Notes under the pieces: generated by a model
Told to the model about the DNA's origin: nothing
Database searches by the model: none
Seen by the model: the letters and a program-made list of their open reading frames with translations, nothing else
NCBI RefSeq assembly: GCF_002744175.1
Contig: NZ_NKHF01000036.1
Location: 1-64,000, forward strand
Length of the DNA stretch: 64,000 nt
Source: Pseudoalteromonas piscicida
GTDB taxonomy: Bacteria > Pseudomonadota > Gammaproteobacteria > Enterobacterales > Alteromonadaceae
Direction: 5' to 3'
Position numbers and translations under genes: made by a program
Part shown: piece after piece, positions 16,931 through 25,790 of the stretch
Position numbering within the stretch: the first letter of the stretch is position 1
Layout of the letters: every line of letters begins with the position of its first letter

Positions 16931-17315
16931 TACCAGCTCAATTTGAGGGGGTAGGTTTGACGCTAACGGCGTTGAATTTACTTCCAATAGCCGCTTATTG
17001 GAGGTGAACTCTCTTATCTAAAGGTTGAACGCGGAAGTGGTGCAATCACAAAACTGGCTGGCTAGATAAGAAAACAATTAAATTTAAACTTAAAAACAAT
17101 GAATTATACTATTCCATAGCCAAAACTCAGGTTAAGTAATATATTTCGTTGATTTAGTTAAAACATGAATTGCACAAGGGTTCCATTCACGTTTAGGTCG
17201 TTGCCAAACGACGCTTTTACTGTTCAAGCCCTTCTTTTTTGTAGCTAACCTCCACTTTTGATCCATAATCAAAAGATAGCATTAAGTGATAATAGACCTA
17301 TAAAGAGTACCTTGG
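16931..17315. other. Gene-free 385-bp region upstream of lipoprotein gene
   Basis: No coding sequence is evident. It starts with TAATACCAGCTCAATTTGAG, like the ends of the dispersed repeats described below but without a matching right end. It also holds TCCAATA-N6-TATTGGA (16983-17002), a segment bounded by TCTTATCTA/TAGATAAGA (17012-17071) and CTTTTGAT-N5-ATCAAAAG (17255-17275) 40 bp before the next start. The last could be an operator; the others look like repeat remnants. Confidence 0.5.
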
Positions 17316-19169
17316 ATGAATCGGCTTACCCCTATTTTACTCAGCGCCGCAATGGCAGCCACCCTATCGGGCTGTGATTTAGACAACAGCAAAGCACCTA
17401 ACAATATCGCAATCACTAAGATTTCCACAGGACCGTTAGATACACTGGAGCCGAACCAAACCATCAAAACCTATTATGATGTTAATATATCAGGGTTTGA
17501 AAATATTGATGTTGACGTGCACTTTTATCTTATTCACGCAAGCGAACTAGATGAGCAAAGCGGTGATGAAGTCGAAATAGAAGAAGTGCACAAAGTGGCC
17601 GCACTCGAGCTCTCTCAGGTGAGCACAGGCCTGCATAATTTTGAGACGGAAATTACCATTCCAAACCAACTCATTGGTGGTCATTATCACATCATTGCGC
17701 AAATAGACCCACATGATGACCACTCAGAAGACATTGAAGATGATAACCACCCTTCTGTTGATCATGAGCCGTTCTCTGAAGGTGATTTTCCATTTGCCGA
17801 CATTCATGTTCGAGTTCAAGAGAGTCATGACTATAAATTACTTGCTGCCGAGTTTGGTCAAACAGCGTTGATCCTTGAGCCACCAACAACAAATAACGGA
17901 ACTAGCCATCACCATTCAGATGTAGTGGGCTTTCTCGAAGCCGACTATGAGGGTAATAACCTTGGCGCAGCGAATATCACAGCCGAAGTGCTTATAAACG
18001 GCAATTGGCAACCAACCCATTTTTGGAATGCAGTCTCTCAAAGCTACGAAGAAAACATCGTTCATCAGTTCACTGCTGGCTTACATGACGAGCACATAGG
18101 GTTTGATATCGCACTCGATGATCAACTGCTGCAACAAGTGTATGCGTCATATAATAACGATACCGAGCAAACGCTGGCATTTCGCTTTGTACTCACCGAT
18201 CTTGCACAAAACGCCGAAGCTCGCACTGACAACAATATTATAGAAACCAGTATTCCACTTTACTTCTTCACTGAGGATAATGAGCCGGCACCACAGAGCG
18301 CAGGAATAAAACAGCCAATTCGCCAATCAAGTATTGGACTGGCAAACATCAAGCTCGCAAGCACCTACGATAAATCTTACGGCGATAGTTCAAAGTTTAG
18401 CGTTGGCGTTGACCTCAATGGTCAACTCCTTATTGTACCTACCGGAGATATTGGCGGTAGGATCACGGGGGAAGGTACGGTTGAAGCATACTTTTTCAAT
18501 GCCCAAAATACTTTATTTAGTATTTCGTATGATGGTAGTGCCTATGTGAGCGGCAATAACACGGGCTACGCGTCGGAAATGGTTATTTTTAATAATGTGG
18601 TGTTTGAAGACGAAAGCTATGTCAATAAGTATGAAAAATCCTGGGAGAAAAGCTGGGAAGAAGAAAAAGTACTTGCACAAGCCCGTTTTACCATCGGACC
18701 AATTCCTATGAATGTCGAGGCTGGTGTTGACGGTAACTTAGGCTTTGGTTTAACTGTTGGCTACAATGCTGAACTGTATGCTGAAGGTGAGCTATTTACA
18801 GTCGGCTTTGGTGCTTTTGGACGTGGCGGCATCAATATTGGTCTCGCCTCTGCCGGTGTTCAAGCCATTCTAACCTTAATTGATAATGTCTTTTCTCTCG
18901 AGTCAAACGCAGGCTTTGCGCTAGCAAGTAACGATAATAGCCGTCCACACATTTATTACGCCCTTGATCTAAAAAATGATTTGGATGTTATCTCTGGTAA
19001 GTTTGGGCTCTACGCCGAGACGATCGGGGTAAAATGGTGTAAAAAATGGGGTATTCCCTACCCATGTGGGAAGAAAACCAATCGCTACGACCTTTGGTTA
19101 TACCAAACCAATAGTGTATTTAATAAATCATGGACATTGTACTCTAAAGAGGACGAAATCGACCTATGA
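17316..19169 (+). CDS. Beta-rich lipoprotein, partner of LLTP-like protein
   Basis: A 617-residue predicted lipoprotein of no family I recognise. The signal peptide ends in the lipobox LSGC with Cys20 as lipidation site. Asp at +2 would favour retention in the inner membrane by the E. coli rule. Residues about 30-320 look like two or three Ig/CARDB-type beta domains, with a His/Asp-rich patch (133-150) and an HHH (198-200) that might bind metal. Residues about 335-560 alternate Gly and hydrophobic residues in many short strands (GFGLTVGYNAELYAEGELF) and suggest a large amphipathic beta sheet. Two Cys (575, 584) lie near the end. The stop overlaps the next start (ATGA), so the two products are made together. 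Confidence 0.75.
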   Translation: MNRLTPILLSAAMAATLSGCDLDNSKAPNNIAITKISTGPLDTLEPNQTIKTYYDVNISGFENIDVDVHFYLIHASELDEQSGDEVEIEEVHKVAALELSQVSTGLHNFETEITIPNQLIGGHYHIIAQIDPHDDHSEDIEDDNHPSVDHEPFSEGDFPFADIHVRVQESHDYKLLAAEFGQTALILEPPTTNNGTSHHHSDVVGFLEADYEGNNLGAANITAEVLINGNWQPTHFWNAVSQSYEENIVHQFTAGLHDEHIGFDIALDDQLLQQVYASYNNDTEQTLAFRFVLTDLAQNAEARTDNNIIETSIPLYFFTEDNEPAPQSAGIKQPIRQSSIGLANIKLASTYDKSYGDSSKFSVGVDLNGQLLIVPTGDIGGRITGEGTVEAYFFNAQNTLFSISYDGSAYVSGNNTGYASEMVIFNNVVFEDESYVNKYEKSWEKSWEEEKVLAQARFTIGPIPMNVEAGVDGNLGFGLTVGYNAELYAEGELFTVGFGAFGRGGINIGLASAGVQAILTLIDNVFSLESNAGFALASNDNSRPHIYYALDLKNDLDVISGKFGLYAETIGVKWCKKWGIPYPCGKKTNRYDLWLYQTNSVFNKSWTLYSKEDEIDL

Positions 19170-20869
19170 TACGTCCAAGCCTATTAGGCATTTGTGTAGC
19201 GCCTTGGTTGGCGCTACTCAGCTTGTCAGCCAGCGCAGCACTTTGTCAGCCTCAATTTAGCTTTAATATCAAAACCGCTACCAGTTTTAATTACAGCAAG
19301 TTAAACCACAGTGCGCAACAAACCGAAATTGAACTGGCCGGACAGCTTTCTGTGTTATCGGTAACCAAAGGCGCTGAGCAAAATTGGTGGGCAATTAAAG
19401 CCGACAATGTGGTAGCGCTATCTGAAGGCGATAGTACCCCACTGCCACAATATGAGCTGCCTTTTGCGTTTAAGTTAGATAATAGCGGGCTTATCACTGA
19501 GTTTTATTTTTCTCATCATTTATCTTTGCAAGCGCAAGAACAGCTTAAAGGGTTAGCATTTTTCTTGCAGTACCAAAATGGTAACTCAAAGATAAAACCA
19601 GAGCGGGATAATTTAGGAGAATATCGTGCGCGCTACAAACCTGTGGCAACAGCTAATGGCACCGCATTGCTCTTTTCTAAATTAAGCTATGAACTAAAAG
19701 ACCCAAATACCCTGAGTACTTTTTCCTCTGTTAACGTGCTCAATTCGGCGCAAGAGATCATTCCCTCTGCGTGTTTTTTAGATAAGCGCGCTGGCGCTGA
19801 ATCATTGGAACTCTCTGGAACTGATCTTAAATTTCATTCACAGCAAGATTTCGACATTACGAAAGTAACGCAAGCGTTTCCAACTTCACTGTTTATGATG
19901 GATAACGACCTATTGCAGTGGCCAAAAGCCGACATGCAATTGAGTGACGCGGAAAAAAGTGCACTCACTAAACGGCTCTTAGCCTTAGTAACAGAGCAAG
20001 ACATCAGTCAAATTGACGCCCATACCCTAGCGTTGCTATTACGAGAGTTCGATGCCGTGATAGGTGAGCTAAGTGCGGTCATTTTAACGAGTCGTATTAG
20101 CGATAAAGCGCAGATGAGATTGTTCAATGCCTTAGGACAATTAGACACGCCTGCAAGCCAACATCTGCTCAGCGGATTATTGGTAAACACCAAAAATAAA
20201 CCTCAAATGCAATTTCGGGCACTACGCGCGCTAACTCAGGGGCAGAACCCATTGTCGGATAACGCCGCCAACCAGCTAATTGCATTATTAAATGATGGGT
20301 TTCTTAGCGCCGATCCTGAGGTTGTCTCTAGTTTTTATATGACGCTGGGTATTATTCTCAACAACCGCAGTAACTCAGCGGCAGCTAGCCGGTTAGACCA
20401 AGCTATTGTCGAGCATATTACGCTAAGTGATAACGACAATAAAACCGCTGATCTTATTACCGCTCTGGGTAATAGCCGTAATAATTCACATGTCCCCTTC
20501 ATTGACGATTACTTGCAAAATAGTAATGCGAGAATAGAAAAGGCAGCGATCCGCGCACTGGGTATGGTACAGAGTAGAGACGCTTACCGAGAGCTTGAGT
20601 CTCACCTTAGCGCGCATTCAGGTCGCAACACCAAAGCGTTAATTACCGCATTGGGTCACTATCAAATGACGGCCAATGTGAGTGACTCAGTATTGAACTT
20701 TGCTGTAAATAATAGCGATGAAGCTATTCGCTATGCCGCGATTAAGGCGCTGTCAAACCAACAAAAAAGTGAAGGGATTAAAGCCACCTTACGTCAAGCA
20801 CTACAACAAGAGCACTCAAGACGTAATTTTGAAGCCATTGTTAATCTTTTGCACAGTAATACCAACTGA
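19166..20869 (+). CDS. Secreted vitellogenin/MTP-like (LLTP) N-terminal module protein
   Basis: A 567-residue exported protein with a type I signal peptide (cleavage near ASA-A, residue 24). Residues about 28-205 form a beta-rich domain; residues about 255-560 are helical HEAT-like repeats. Several stretches follow the pattern of animal large lipid transfer proteins (vitellogenin, MTP, apoB): LPFAFKLDNSGLITEFYF then LKGLAFFLQ (98-134), GEYRARY (151-157), LFNALGQLDTPASQHLLSGL (319-338) and ITALGNSRNNSHVPFIDDYL (431-450). That order and spacing equal the N-sheet barrel plus helical horseshoe. The lipid-cavity sheets are missing; the upstream lipoprotein may supply them. The last codons and stop come from a dispersed repeat. 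Homology is judged by eye, so function in lipid transport is inference. Confidence 0.7.
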   Translation: MIRPSLLGICVAPWLALLSLSASAALCQPQFSFNIKTATSFNYSKLNHSAQQTEIELAGQLSVLSVTKGAEQNWWAIKADNVVALSEGDSTPLPQYELPFAFKLDNSGLITEFYFSHHLSLQAQEQLKGLAFFLQYQNGNSKIKPERDNLGEYRARYKPVATANGTALLFSKLSYELKDPNTLSTFSSVNVLNSAQEIIPSACFLDKRAGAESLELSGTDLKFHSQQDFDITKVTQAFPTSLFMMDNDLLQWPKADMQLSDAEKSALTKRLLALVTEQDISQIDAHTLALLLREFDAVIGELSAVILTSRISDKAQMRLFNALGQLDTPASQHLLSGLLVNTKNKPQMQFRALRALTQGQNPLSDNAANQLIALLNDGFLSADPEVVSSFYMTLGIILNNRSNSAAASRLDQAIVEHITLSDNDNKTADLITALGNSRNNSHVPFIDDYLQNSNARIEKAAIRALGMVQSRDAYRELESHLSAHSGRNTKALITALGHYQMTANVSDSVLNFAVNNSDEAIRYAAIKALSNQQKSEGIKATLRQALQQEHSRRNFEAIVNLLHSNTN

Positions 20870-20936
20870 ATTAATTCTCTACTATTTGCAGGATGAAATA
20901 GCTCATTTACTTAACACATTTGGTATAAGCAGAACG
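20865..20936. repeat. MITE-like repeat, internally deleted copy A
   Basis: It begins TAATACCAACTGAATTAATTC and ends CATTTGGTATAA. Compared with the 164-bp copy at 43374-43537 (read in reverse) it keeps about 45 bp of one end and 25 bp of the other and lacks the middle. The left end supplies the final codons and stop of the gene at 19166. Confidence 0.7.
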
Positions 20937-21106
20937 CAAACAATCAATAGCCATTTGCCGGGTCAATTGTTGCCACCACAACATTTGGCCCTTTTTTGTT
21001 TTTTATACGAAAAATCATTATTGTACAAAGTTTTTACTATGGTTGATCTCGACCTGCATTTACTGCTATAAGCTAATTACCTATAATCAGGAGCATCGCT
21101 TAAACA

Positions 21107-21418
21107 ATGATAGCAAACACCCCACCCCCTCCTTATTACGCCGTGATTTTTACCAATATCAAAAACAACGACGACGATGGGTATGCCCAAACCGCATCAA
21201 GAATGGTAGAGCTTGCACAATTACAACCTGGATTCTTAGGTATAGAATCAGCTCGTGAAGAAGTTGGGATCACGGTTTCGTATTGGCAAGACCTAGAAGC
21301 AATCAAAGCGTGGAAAGCCAACGCTGAGCATATTGAGGCGCAAAAGAATGGCAACAAAAAATGGTATAAAAGCTATACCACTCGAATTGCCAAAGTAGAA
21401 CGAGAATATAGCCTCTAG
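21107..21418 (+). CDS. Antibiotic biosynthesis monooxygenase-like small protein
   Basis: A 103-residue protein with the dimeric ferredoxin-like fold pattern of the ABM family (YYAVIFTNIK strand, QPGFLGIESAR, TVSYWQDLEAIKAWKANAEH). Members without further domains are found as quinol or haem-related monooxygenases or as stress proteins of unknown function. No cofactor motif is visible, as is usual in the family. It is a single gene converging on the Crp-type regulator. Confidence 0.8.
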   Translation: MIANTPPPPYYAVIFTNIKNNDDDGYAQTASRMVELAQLQPGFLGIESAREEVGITVSYWQDLEAIKAWKANAEHIEAQKNGNKKWYKSYTTRIAKVEREYSL

Positions 21419-21444
21419 CGCTGTTAGAGCTAGATTATCGACGC

Positions 21445-22008
21445 TTATGTCTTGTTGACTCGTGACTTTAGTCGTGATAATCCTTGAGGTGTCACGCCTA
21501 GATAGTTAGCAAGATCATAATTTGCCAAACTAGCAAGCCAATGAGGACGTTCATCACGTAAGAAGCAATACCTTTGCTCTACTGTATTTAGAAGTAAGAA
21601 TGCTTCTTTTGCCTCTTTAAACAAAAGCTGTTGCTCTAATAACTTGATCTTAAGTGCTTGAAAACTATCTTGTGCCAGCAAAGACAAAGGAACCAGTACA
21701 ACCTCCGCCTCTTCCAGAGCAGATATTTGAAAGTAGCTAGGTGCATTTTGGATCCACTCAGCATATAAAATACAAAGCTCACCAGGAAAGTAAAACTCCT
21801 TGTGTCTTAACTCTCCTACATCATTCACCACAGATGACACTAGCTTGCCTGAATGAATAAAAAAACCATAGCGTTGCATTTGCCCTTGCTGTAGCAATAT
21901 TTCATTACGGCTGAAGTGTTTAATGTCTAACGTAGGGCTTTGCTGAATGAGTGTCAAAATCTCATTTTTTGTGGTTTCACAAAGCTGGCCCAGTGTGTGA
22001 AAAGGCAT
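21445..22008 (-). CDS. Crp/Fnr-type cyclic-nucleotide-binding regulator
   Basis: A 187-residue protein with a cNMP-binding beta barrel (about 25-120; QGQMQRYGFFIHSGKLVSS shows the RmlC-like core) and a short C-terminal segment with helix-turn-helix character (LANYDLANYLGVTPQGLSRLKS). The cyclic nucleotide pocket motif is degenerate, so it may not bind cAMP. The start is ATG at 22008 with GAGGGG close upstream. Such short Crp-like regulators often control neighbouring oxidoreductases; the convergent ABM gene is the nearest candidate. Confidence 0.8.
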   Translation of the reverse strand: MPFHTLGQLCETTKNEILTLIQQSPTLDIKHFSRNEILLQQGQMQRYGFFIHSGKLVSSVVNDVGELRHKEFYFPGELCILYAEWIQNAPSYFQISALEEAEVVLVPLSLLAQDSFQALKIKLLEQQLLFKEAKEAFLLLNTVEQRYCFLRDERPHWLASLANYDLANYLGVTPQGLSRLKSRVNKT

Positions 22009-22040
22009 AATCCCCTCGCTGAGTTAAGCAGATCAAAAAA

Positions 22041-22055
22041 GCTCCATCAGGAGCC
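22041..22055 (-). terminator. Intrinsic terminator after sucD
   Basis: GCTCC-N4/5-GGAGC hairpin flanked by A6 and T6 runs, so it can work on both strands. It ends sucCD transcription on the minus strand, 22 bp beyond the stop. Confidence 0.85.
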
Positions 22056-22077
22056 TTTTTTAACGTGTGGTATTAAC

Positions 22078-22950
22078 TTACCAACCCGCTTTCTCTTTTA
22101 GTGCAGAACCGATTTCTGCAAGAGAGCGAACTGTTTTAACACCCGCTGCTTCAAGTGCTGCGAACTTCTCGTCAGCTGTACCTTTACCGCCTGCGATAAT
22201 TGCACCAGCGTGACCCATACGCTTACCTGGAGGAGCAGTAACACCAGCGATGTAAGAAACTACAGGCTTAGTTACGTTATGCTTGATGTACTCAGCCGCT
22301 TCTTCTTCAGCTGTACCGCCGATCTCACCGATCATTACGATAGCTTCAGTTTGCGGATCGTTTTGGAACATCTCTAGTACGTCGATGAAGTTAGTGCCTG
22401 GGATTGGGTCACCACCGATACCAACGCAAGTAGATTGACCGAAGCCAGCGTCAGTAGTTTGCTTAACTGCTTCATAAGTCAAAGTACCAGAGCGTGACAC
22501 GATACCTACTTTACCTGGCATGTGGATGTGACCTGGCATGATACCGATCTTAGTTTCACCTGGAGTGATAACACCTGGGCAGTTAGGACCAATCATGCGA
22601 ACGCCAGTTTCTTCTAGCTTCACTTTAACATCAACCATATCTAATGTAGGGATGCCTTCAGTGATACATACGATTAGCTCGATACCTGCGTCGATCGCTT
22701 CAAGGATAGCGTCTTTACAGAAAGCTGCTGGTACGTAGATAACAGATGCAGTAGCACCTGTAGACTCTACCGCTTCACGTACAGTGTTGAATACAGGTAG
22801 ACCTAGGTGAGTTGTGCCGCCTTTACCAGGAGAAACACCACCAACCATTTGTGTACCGTACTGGATAGCTTGCTCAGAGTGGAATGTACCCTGACCACCA
22901 GTGAAACCTTGACAGATTACTTTAGTATCTTTGTTAATTAGTACAGACAT
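22078..22950 (-). CDS. sucD: Succinyl-CoA ligase, alpha subunit
   Basis: A 290-residue subunit that binds CoA in its N-terminal Rossmann domain ([14 protein letters not shown]) and carries the phosphorylated histidine in [13 protein letters not shown] (about residue 246). Length matches E. coli SucD (289). It makes ATP or GTP from succinyl-CoA in the TCA cycle with SucC. Its ATG is directly at the sucC stop, so both are translated together. A terminator follows. Confidence 0.98.
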   Translation of the reverse strand: MSVLINKDTKVICQGFTGGQGTFHSEQAIQYGTQMVGGVSPGKGGTTHLGLPVFNTVREAVESTGATASVIYVPAAFCKDAILEAIDAGIELIVCITEGIPTLDMVDVKVKLEETGVRMIGPNCPGVITPGETKIGIMPGHIHMPGKVGIVSRSGTLTYEAVKQTTDAGFGQSTCVGIGGDPIPGTNFIDVLEMFQNDPQTEAIVMIGEIGGTAEEEAAEYIKHNVTKPVVSYIAGVTAPPGKRMGHAGAIIAGGKGTADEKFAALEAAGVKTVRSLAEIGSALKEKAGW

Positions 22951-24116
22951 TATTTGCCCTCCGCAGCAGCAACTACTTTCTCAGCAGCGTCAGTTAGTGA
23001 CTCAGCTGCAATGATGTCAAGGCCTGAGTTAGCTAGTACTTCACGACCAGCTTCAGCGTTAGTACCTTCAAGACGTACAACTACTGGTACGCTTACGCCA
23101 ACTTCTTTAACCGCACCGATAATACCTTCAGCGATCATGTCACAACGTACGATACCACCGAAGATGTTAACTAGTACTGCTTTAACGTTGTCGTCAGAAA
23201 GGATGATCTTGAATGCTTCAGATACACGCTCTTTCGTCGCGCCGCCACCAACATCTAGGAAGTTAGCTGGCTTACCACCGTGTAGGTTTACGATGTCCAT
23301 AGTACCCATTGCAAGGCCTGCACCGTTAACCATACAACCAACGTTACCGTCTAGTGCAACGTAGTTAAGCTCGAAGCTTGCTGCGTGTGCTTCACGCGCA
23401 TCTTCTTGTGAAGGATCGTGGAATTCACGGATCTTAGGCTGACGGAACAATGCGTTACCGTCTACACCGATTTTGCCGTCTAGGCAGTGTAGGTTGCCAG
23501 CGTCTGTGATTACTAGAGGGTTGATCTCTAGTAATGCAAAATCGTGGTTGATAAACATTTGCGCTAGACCCATGAAGATCTTAGTGAACTGCTTAACTTG
23601 AGTTGGGTTCAAACCTAGTTTGAACGCTAGCTCACGACCTTGGTAAGCTTGAGGACCTACTAGTGGGTCGATCTCAGCTTTGTGAATTAGTTCAGGAGTT
23701 TCTTCTGCAACTTGTTCAATCTCTACACCACCTTCAGTTGATGCCATGAACACGATTTTACGTGAACCACGGTCAACAACAGCGCCTAGGTATAGTTCAT
23801 TTGCAATATCAGTGCAGCTTTCTACTAAGATTTTAGCTACTGGCTGACCTTTCTCGTCTGTTTGGTAAGTAACTAGGTTTTTACCTAACCAGTTTTCAGC
23901 GAATGCGCGGATTTCGTCTTTGCTGTCTGCAAGTTTAACACCGCCAGCTTTACCACGGCCGCCTGCGTGTACTTGACACTTAACAACCCACTTGTCTCCA
24001 CCGATTTTACCAGCAGCTTCTACTGCTTCTTGAGGTGTATCACAAGCAAAGCCTTCTGATACAGGTAAACCATATTCGGCAAAAAGTTGTTTTGCCTGAT
24101 ACTCATGCAAATTCAT
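22950..24116 (-). CDS. sucC: Succinyl-CoA ligase, beta subunit
   Basis: A 388-residue ATP-grasp subunit identical in length to E. coli SucC. The N terminus [16 protein letters not shown] and the motif [13 protein letters not shown] (about 50-62) form the nucleotide site; [11 protein letters not shown] near residue 320 contacts the phosphohistidine loop of SucD. It is separated from sucB by 173 bp with a strong terminator, so sucCD should have its own promoter in 24117-24245 or depend on read-through. Confidence 0.98.
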   Translation of the reverse strand: MNLHEYQAKQLFAEYGLPVSEGFACDTPQEAVEAAGKIGGDKWVVKCQVHAGGRGKAGGVKLADSKDEIRAFAENWLGKNLVTYQTDEKGQPVAKILVESCTDIANELYLGAVVDRGSRKIVFMASTEGGVEIEQVAEETPELIHKAEIDPLVGPQAYQGRELAFKLGLNPTQVKQFTKIFMGLAQMFINHDFALLEINPLVITDAGNLHCLDGKIGVDGNALFRQPKIREFHDPSQEDAREAHAASFELNYVALDGNVGCMVNGAGLAMGTMDIVNLHGGKPANFLDVGGGATKERVSEAFKIILSDDNVKAVLVNIFGGIVRCDMIAEGIIGAVKEVGVSVPVVVRLEGTNAEAGREVLANSGLDIIAAESLTDAAEKVVAAAEGK

Positions 24117-24249
24117 GATGCTTTATCCAATTTTTTATACTAAAAAAGCTGAATATTTATGCAAATAATCAGCTATCCCAAATTGCGCACATAGTATAGA
24201 TCCCAAGGCTTCTGATGAAAACCCCACTTAGACCAAAGGCGCAAAAAAA

Positions 24250-24273
24250 AAGCTGTATGCGAGCATACAGCTT
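24250..24273 (-). terminator. Intrinsic terminator between sucB and sucC
   Basis: Perfect 11-bp arms AAGCTGTATGC/GCATACAGCTT with a 2-nt gap, followed on the minus strand by a T-tract of nine. It lies 17 bp beyond the sucB stop and splits the suc genes into sucAB and sucCD units, at least in part. Confidence 0.9.
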
Positions 24274-24289
24274 ATTCTTTAAACAAATA

Positions 24290-25780
24290 TTATACGTCTA
24301 GTAGTAGACGTGTTGGATCTTCAAGCAACTCTTTAATCGTTACTAGGAAGCCCACTGACTCTTTACCATCGATTTGACGGTGGTCATAAGATAGCGCTAA
24401 GTACATCATAGGTAAGATTTCAACCTTACCGTTTACTGCCATTGGACGCTCTTGGATTTTGTGCATACCCAAGATTGAAGACTGCGGCAAGTTGATGATA
24501 GGCGTAGAAAGTAGTGAACCAAACACACCACCATTGGTGATAGTGAAGTTACCGCCAGTCATATCGTCAACAGTTAGCTTACCGTCACGACCTTTAATAG
24601 CAAGCTCGCGAATGTTCTTTTCGATTTCTGCAACTGATAGCTTATCGCAATCACGTAATACCGGAGTCACTAGACCACGAGGTGTAGATACTGCGATGCT
24701 GATATCGAAGTAGTTGTGGTAAACAATGTCGTCACCATCGATAGACGCGTTAACTTCAGGGAAACGCTTAAGCGCTTCAGTTACCGCTTTCACGTAGAAA
24801 GACATGAAACCTAAACGAATACCATGACGCTTCTCGAATACCTCTTGGTACTGCTTACGAAGATCCATGATTGGCTTCATGTTTACTTCGTTGAACGTTG
24901 TCAACATTGCTGTTGAATTCTTCGCTTCTAATAGACGGTTAGCGATTGTCTTACGAAGACGCGTCATTGGTACACGTTTTTGTGTACGCTCACCTACAGG
25001 CGCTGCTGGTGCAGAAGCTGCAGGCTTAGACTCTGATTTTGCAGGTGCTTTAAGGAAAGCATCCACGTCTTCTTTAGTAATACGACCGCCTTTACCAGAC
25101 CCTTTGATCTTAGAAGCATCAAGGCCTTTCTCTGCGATAAGACGACGAACAGATGGAGTTAATACATCTGAGTTTTCGTCAGAAGCAGCGGCTGGCGCTT
25201 CTTCTTTCTTCTCGCTTGATGATGCAGCTGGCGCGCCACCGGCAACGATTTTACCGATAACTTGATCACCTAGTACGGTCTCACCTTCAGCGTGAATGTG
25301 CTCACCCATCACACCGTCTTCAGGTGCAACAACTTCAAGAACCACTTTATCTGTTTCAATATCAACTAGGTTCTGGTCGCGGCTAACCGCTTCACCTGGT
25401 TGAACGTGCCAAGTTGCGATAGTAGCGTCTGCTACTGACTCAGGAAGTACAGGTACTTTAATGTCCACTTCTTTACCTTCTGATGCTGGCGCCGATTCTG
25501 ACGCTGCTGGTTTTTCATTTGATTGAGCAGGAGCTGCTTCATCAGCAGCACCTAGTTGTGCAATAACTTGTTCGCCAAGAACAGTTGCGCCTTCTTCTTC
25601 AGAAATCGCAACGATAACACCGTCTTCAGGCGCTACCACTTCTAAAACGACCTTATCAGTTTCGATGTCAACTAAGTTTTGATCACGAGTCACTTTATCG
25701 CCAACGCTTACATGCCATGTAGCAACCGTTGCATCAGCAACAGACTCAGGAAGAACAGGAACCTTAATTTCGGTTGTCAT
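24290..25780 (-). CDS. sucB: 2-oxoglutarate dehydrogenase E2, two lipoyl domains
   Basis: A 496-residue dihydrolipoyl succinyltransferase, core of the 2-oxoglutarate dehydrogenase complex. Two lipoyl domains (about 1-76 and 105-180) carry the modified lysines Lys43 and Lys145, both in [10 protein letters not shown]. Ala/Pro/Glu-rich linkers follow each, then the peripheral subunit-binding domain (about 204-242) and the catalytic domain with [12 protein letters not shown]. coli SucB has one lipoyl domain and about 404 residues, so this is the duplicated form. The two lipoyl domains are nearly identical over about 50 residues. It starts 10 bp after sucA. Confidence 0.97.
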   Translation of the reverse strand: MTTEIKVPVLPESVADATVATWHVSVGDKVTRDQNLVDIETDKVVLEVVAPEDGVIVAISEEEGATVLGEQVIAQLGAADEAAPAQSNEKPAASESAPASEGKEVDIKVPVLPESVADATIATWHVQPGEAVSRDQNLVDIETDKVVLEVVAPEDGVMGEHIHAEGETVLGDQVIGKIVAGGAPAASSSEKKEEAPAAASDENSDVLTPSVRRLIAEKGLDASKIKGSGKGGRITKEDVDAFLKAPAKSESKPAASAPAAPVGERTQKRVPMTRLRKTIANRLLEAKNSTAMLTTFNEVNMKPIMDLRKQYQEVFEKRHGIRLGFMSFYVKAVTEALKRFPEVNASIDGDDIVYHNYFDISIAVSTPRGLVTPVLRDCDKLSVAEIEKNIRELAIKGRDGKLTVDDMTGGNFTITNGGVFGSLLSTPIINLPQSSILGMHKIQERPMAVNGKVEILPMMYLALSYDHRQIDGKESVGFLVTIKELLEDPTRLLLDV

Positions 25781-25790
25781 CTCTTATTCC

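Noticed and set aside
22954..23364. Long plus-strand ORF opposite sucC (and similar ones opposite sucB, gdhB and the MMPL gene)
   Set aside because: Antisense shadows of well-conserved genes with low-complexity Ser/Pro-rich translations.
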